Part shown: positions 51,599-52,575 of the stretch, piece by piece
How positions within the stretch are numbered: the first letter of the stretch is position 1
Layout of the letters: each line of letters begins with the position of its first letter
From: an uncultured Bermanella sp.
Lineage (GTDB): Bacteria; Pseudomonadota; Gammaproteobacteria; Pseudomonadales; Oceanobacteraceae
Reading direction: 5' to 3'
Length of the DNA: 52,575 nucleotides
NCBI GenBank assembly: GCA_913058575.1
Contig: CAJXRF010000038.1
Location: 1-52,575 of the forward strand
Position numbers and translations under genes: made by a program
The notes under the pieces: model-generated
What the model was told of the DNA's origin: nothing
Database searches by the model: none
The model's input: the letters and a program-made list of their open reading frames with translations, nothing else

Positions 51599-52258
51599 TT
51601 ATTCATAGGGAACTGGATCGGTAACATTGTTTTCGCTAAAGGCCTCTAGGCGTTCAACACAAGCACCGCATTTTCCGCAGGCTTTATCGCGACCGTTGTA
51701 ACATGTCCAAGTGGTTTCATACGTCAGGCCCATGCTTATTCCGTCTTTAAGAATTTCTCCTTTAGTAGAGTTTAAATAAGGGGTTTCAATGGAGACGTGT
51801 TCATAATTAGCAATGCCCGCCACATCGTTCATTTTCTGAACAAATTCAGGGCGGCAGTCTGGATAAATGGCATGGTCTCCCGAATGGGCACCGTAATAAA
51901 CTTTTCCAGCTTTAATATCTACGCCATAAGCAATGGCAAGGGACAATAGAATCATATTGCGATTAGGCACCACAGTAGATTTCATGCTTTCTGATTCATA
52001 GTGCCCTTCTGGAATTTCCTCAGTGCCTATTAAAGAAGAGCTTTGCATTAGAGTGTTGATGGCAGAGATATCTAGAATTTTATGGGCCACTCCCAGTTGA
52101 GCGCAGGCTTTTTTAGCTATTTCAACTTCTTTAACCTGCTTCTGGCCATAGTTAAAGGTAAGGGCGTATACATCGAAACCTTCTTTAACAACTTTATTAA
52201 GTAGAGTAAAAGAGTCCATGCCCCCACTGTAGATCACGACTGCTTTTTGCTTTGCCAT
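51599..52258 (-). CDS. queC: 7-cyano-7-deazaguanine synthase
   Basis: 219 residues. ATP-dependent conversion of 7-carboxy-7-deazaguanine to preQ0 in the queuosine pathway. The PP-loop [19 protein letters not shown] is at the start, then [12 protein letters not shown] and [16 protein letters not shown]. The C-terminal zinc cluster [20 protein letters not shown] is complete. A TATAAT box lies 45 bp upstream on the minus strand. It is paired with queE downstream. Confidence 0.96.
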   Translation of the reverse strand: MAKQKAVVIYSGGMDSFTLLNKVVKEGFDVYALTFNYGQKQVKEVEIAKKACAQLGVAHKILDISAINTLMQSSSLIGTEEIPEGHYESESMKSTVVPNRNMILLSLAIAYGVDIKAGKVYYGAHSGDHAIYPDCRPEFVQKMNDVAGIANYEHVSIETPYLNSTKGEILKDGISMGLTYETTWTCYNGRDKACGKCGACVERLEAFSENNVTDPVPYE

Positions 52259-52302
52259 ACTAATCCTAATACCTTTTTACTGCTTTAATTTATTAAAGGC
52301 GA

Positions 52303-52308
52303 ATTATA
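52303..52308 (-). promoter_or_regulatory. -10 element of the queC promoter
   Basis: On the minus strand a perfect TATAAT lies 45 bp before the queC ATG. The matching -35 (CTTCAA at 17 bp) is weak. No preQ1 riboswitch structure was recognised in the leader. Confidence 0.55.
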
Positions 52309-52385
52309 ACCAAACTGTCAGCTTTTTGAAGTTGATTGTTTTTTAATCTGTGGAAATTTAACCGTCGCCATTTTTAAATAAAGCA

Positions 52386-52413
52386 TTGCGCTAAATTTTA
52401 AAGGGTATATTAT
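52386..52413 (+). promoter_or_regulatory. Upstream stable-RNA-type promoter (P1)
   Basis: TTGCGC (52386-52391) and TATTAT (52408-52413) are 16 bp apart and followed by the GC-rich discriminator GCGCC, the layout of growth-regulated rRNA/tRNA promoters. It points out of the window on the right. Confidence 0.55.
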
Positions 52414-52542
52414 GCGCCACTTCATTAAGGGACAGCCAGTTTTATTTGGTTTTTCTTGAAGAGTTTGAAAGCACCTTTAAAAGGTGAATGTTTGAAAATT
52501 TAAGTCTCGATTTAAACTTCAAAACAAACTTTCAAAAAGAGG

Positions 52543-52570
52543 TTGACCACCTACAGTAACTCTGTAGAAT
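52543..52570 (+). promoter_or_regulatory. Downstream stable-RNA-type promoter (P2)
   Basis: TTGACC (52543-52548) and TAGAAT (52565-52570), 16 bp apart, are followed by GCGCG, a GC-rich discriminator as in rRNA and tRNA promoters. It is the strongest promoter match in the window, and the transcript would start at or just past the right edge. An AT-rich, A-tract stretch upstream (52500-52540) could serve as an UP element. Confidence 0.75.
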
Positions 52571-52575
52571 GCGCG

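Noticed and set aside
52259-52320. preQ1 riboswitch in the queC leader
   Set aside because: The leader is only about 40 bases and lacks the C-rich loop and A-rich tail pattern of preQ1 aptamers.

Overview
The window is about 52.6 kb of AT-leaning bacterial chromosome with densely packed genes on both strands. Gene content points to a marine gammaproteobacterium, most likely Oceanospirillales-like (Bermanella or Oleispira type). The evidence is cmoA-cmoB, nhaB, rlmJ, truC, ppnP, pdxH and queE-queC, a complete gammaproteobacterial leucine-degradation (liu) cluster with its MerR regulator, many short lipoproteins, and small-molecule and chemotaxis sensing genes. The taxon is inferred from gene content only. 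No tRNA, rRNA, CRISPR array, transposase, integrase or phage gene was seen.

Layout. 1-760: a degenerate GIY-YIG-like gene whose 3' end has been tandemly amplified into an 81-bp repeat array that runs off the left edge. 1339-5324: a hybrid sensor kinase overlapping a lipoprotein gene. 5331-8609: acetoacetyl-CoA synthetase divergent from a beta-keto acid cleavage enzyme (BKACE), with stacked inverted repeats between them. 8670-13871: an accessory-looking stretch of small hypothetical genes. It holds four lipoproteins, one of which looks like a metzincin-type protease that lost its zinc site, plus a YjbR-like protein, small membrane proteins and a frameshifted membrane-protein pseudogene. 14081-18713: an alpha/beta hydrolase, two crotonase-family enzymes, an AlkD-like DNA glycosylase and a hotdog thioesterase.

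18849-26141: liuE-D-C-B-A-R, all on the minus strand, with a palindromic LiuR-type operator upstream of liuR. This pathway turns isovaleryl-CoA into acetyl-CoA plus acetoacetate. The acetoacetyl-CoA synthetase at 5331 can activate that acetoacetate, and BKACE can also make it, so acetoacetate is the metabolic hub of the left half of the window. 26620-33591: a transglutaminase-like protein, TruC, a lipoprotein phosphodiesterase, and a LysR regulator divergent from a hydrolase / MoaF-like / methyltransferase operon. An amino-acid-type periplasmic binding protein follows.

33779-46567 is mostly housekeeping: cmoAB (tRNA wobble uridine), a small outer-membrane protein, a class V aminotransferase, the NhaB antiporter, RlmJ, MgtC-like, PpnP, a UvrD-type helicase with a tudor-like tail, a PhnA-like zinc protein, a hexose-6-phosphate mutarotase and a TatD nuclease. 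46682-52258: a chemoreceptor, PdxH, an enoyl-CoA hydratase with a lipoprotein tail gene, and queE/queC for queuosine. The right end carries two tandem rRNA/tRNA-style promoters pointing out of the window, so a stable-RNA gene probably begins just past the edge.

Start codons were moved downstream of the longest frame wherever a ribosome binding site or family N-terminus clearly favoured it. Functional names rest on motif recognition without database searches.
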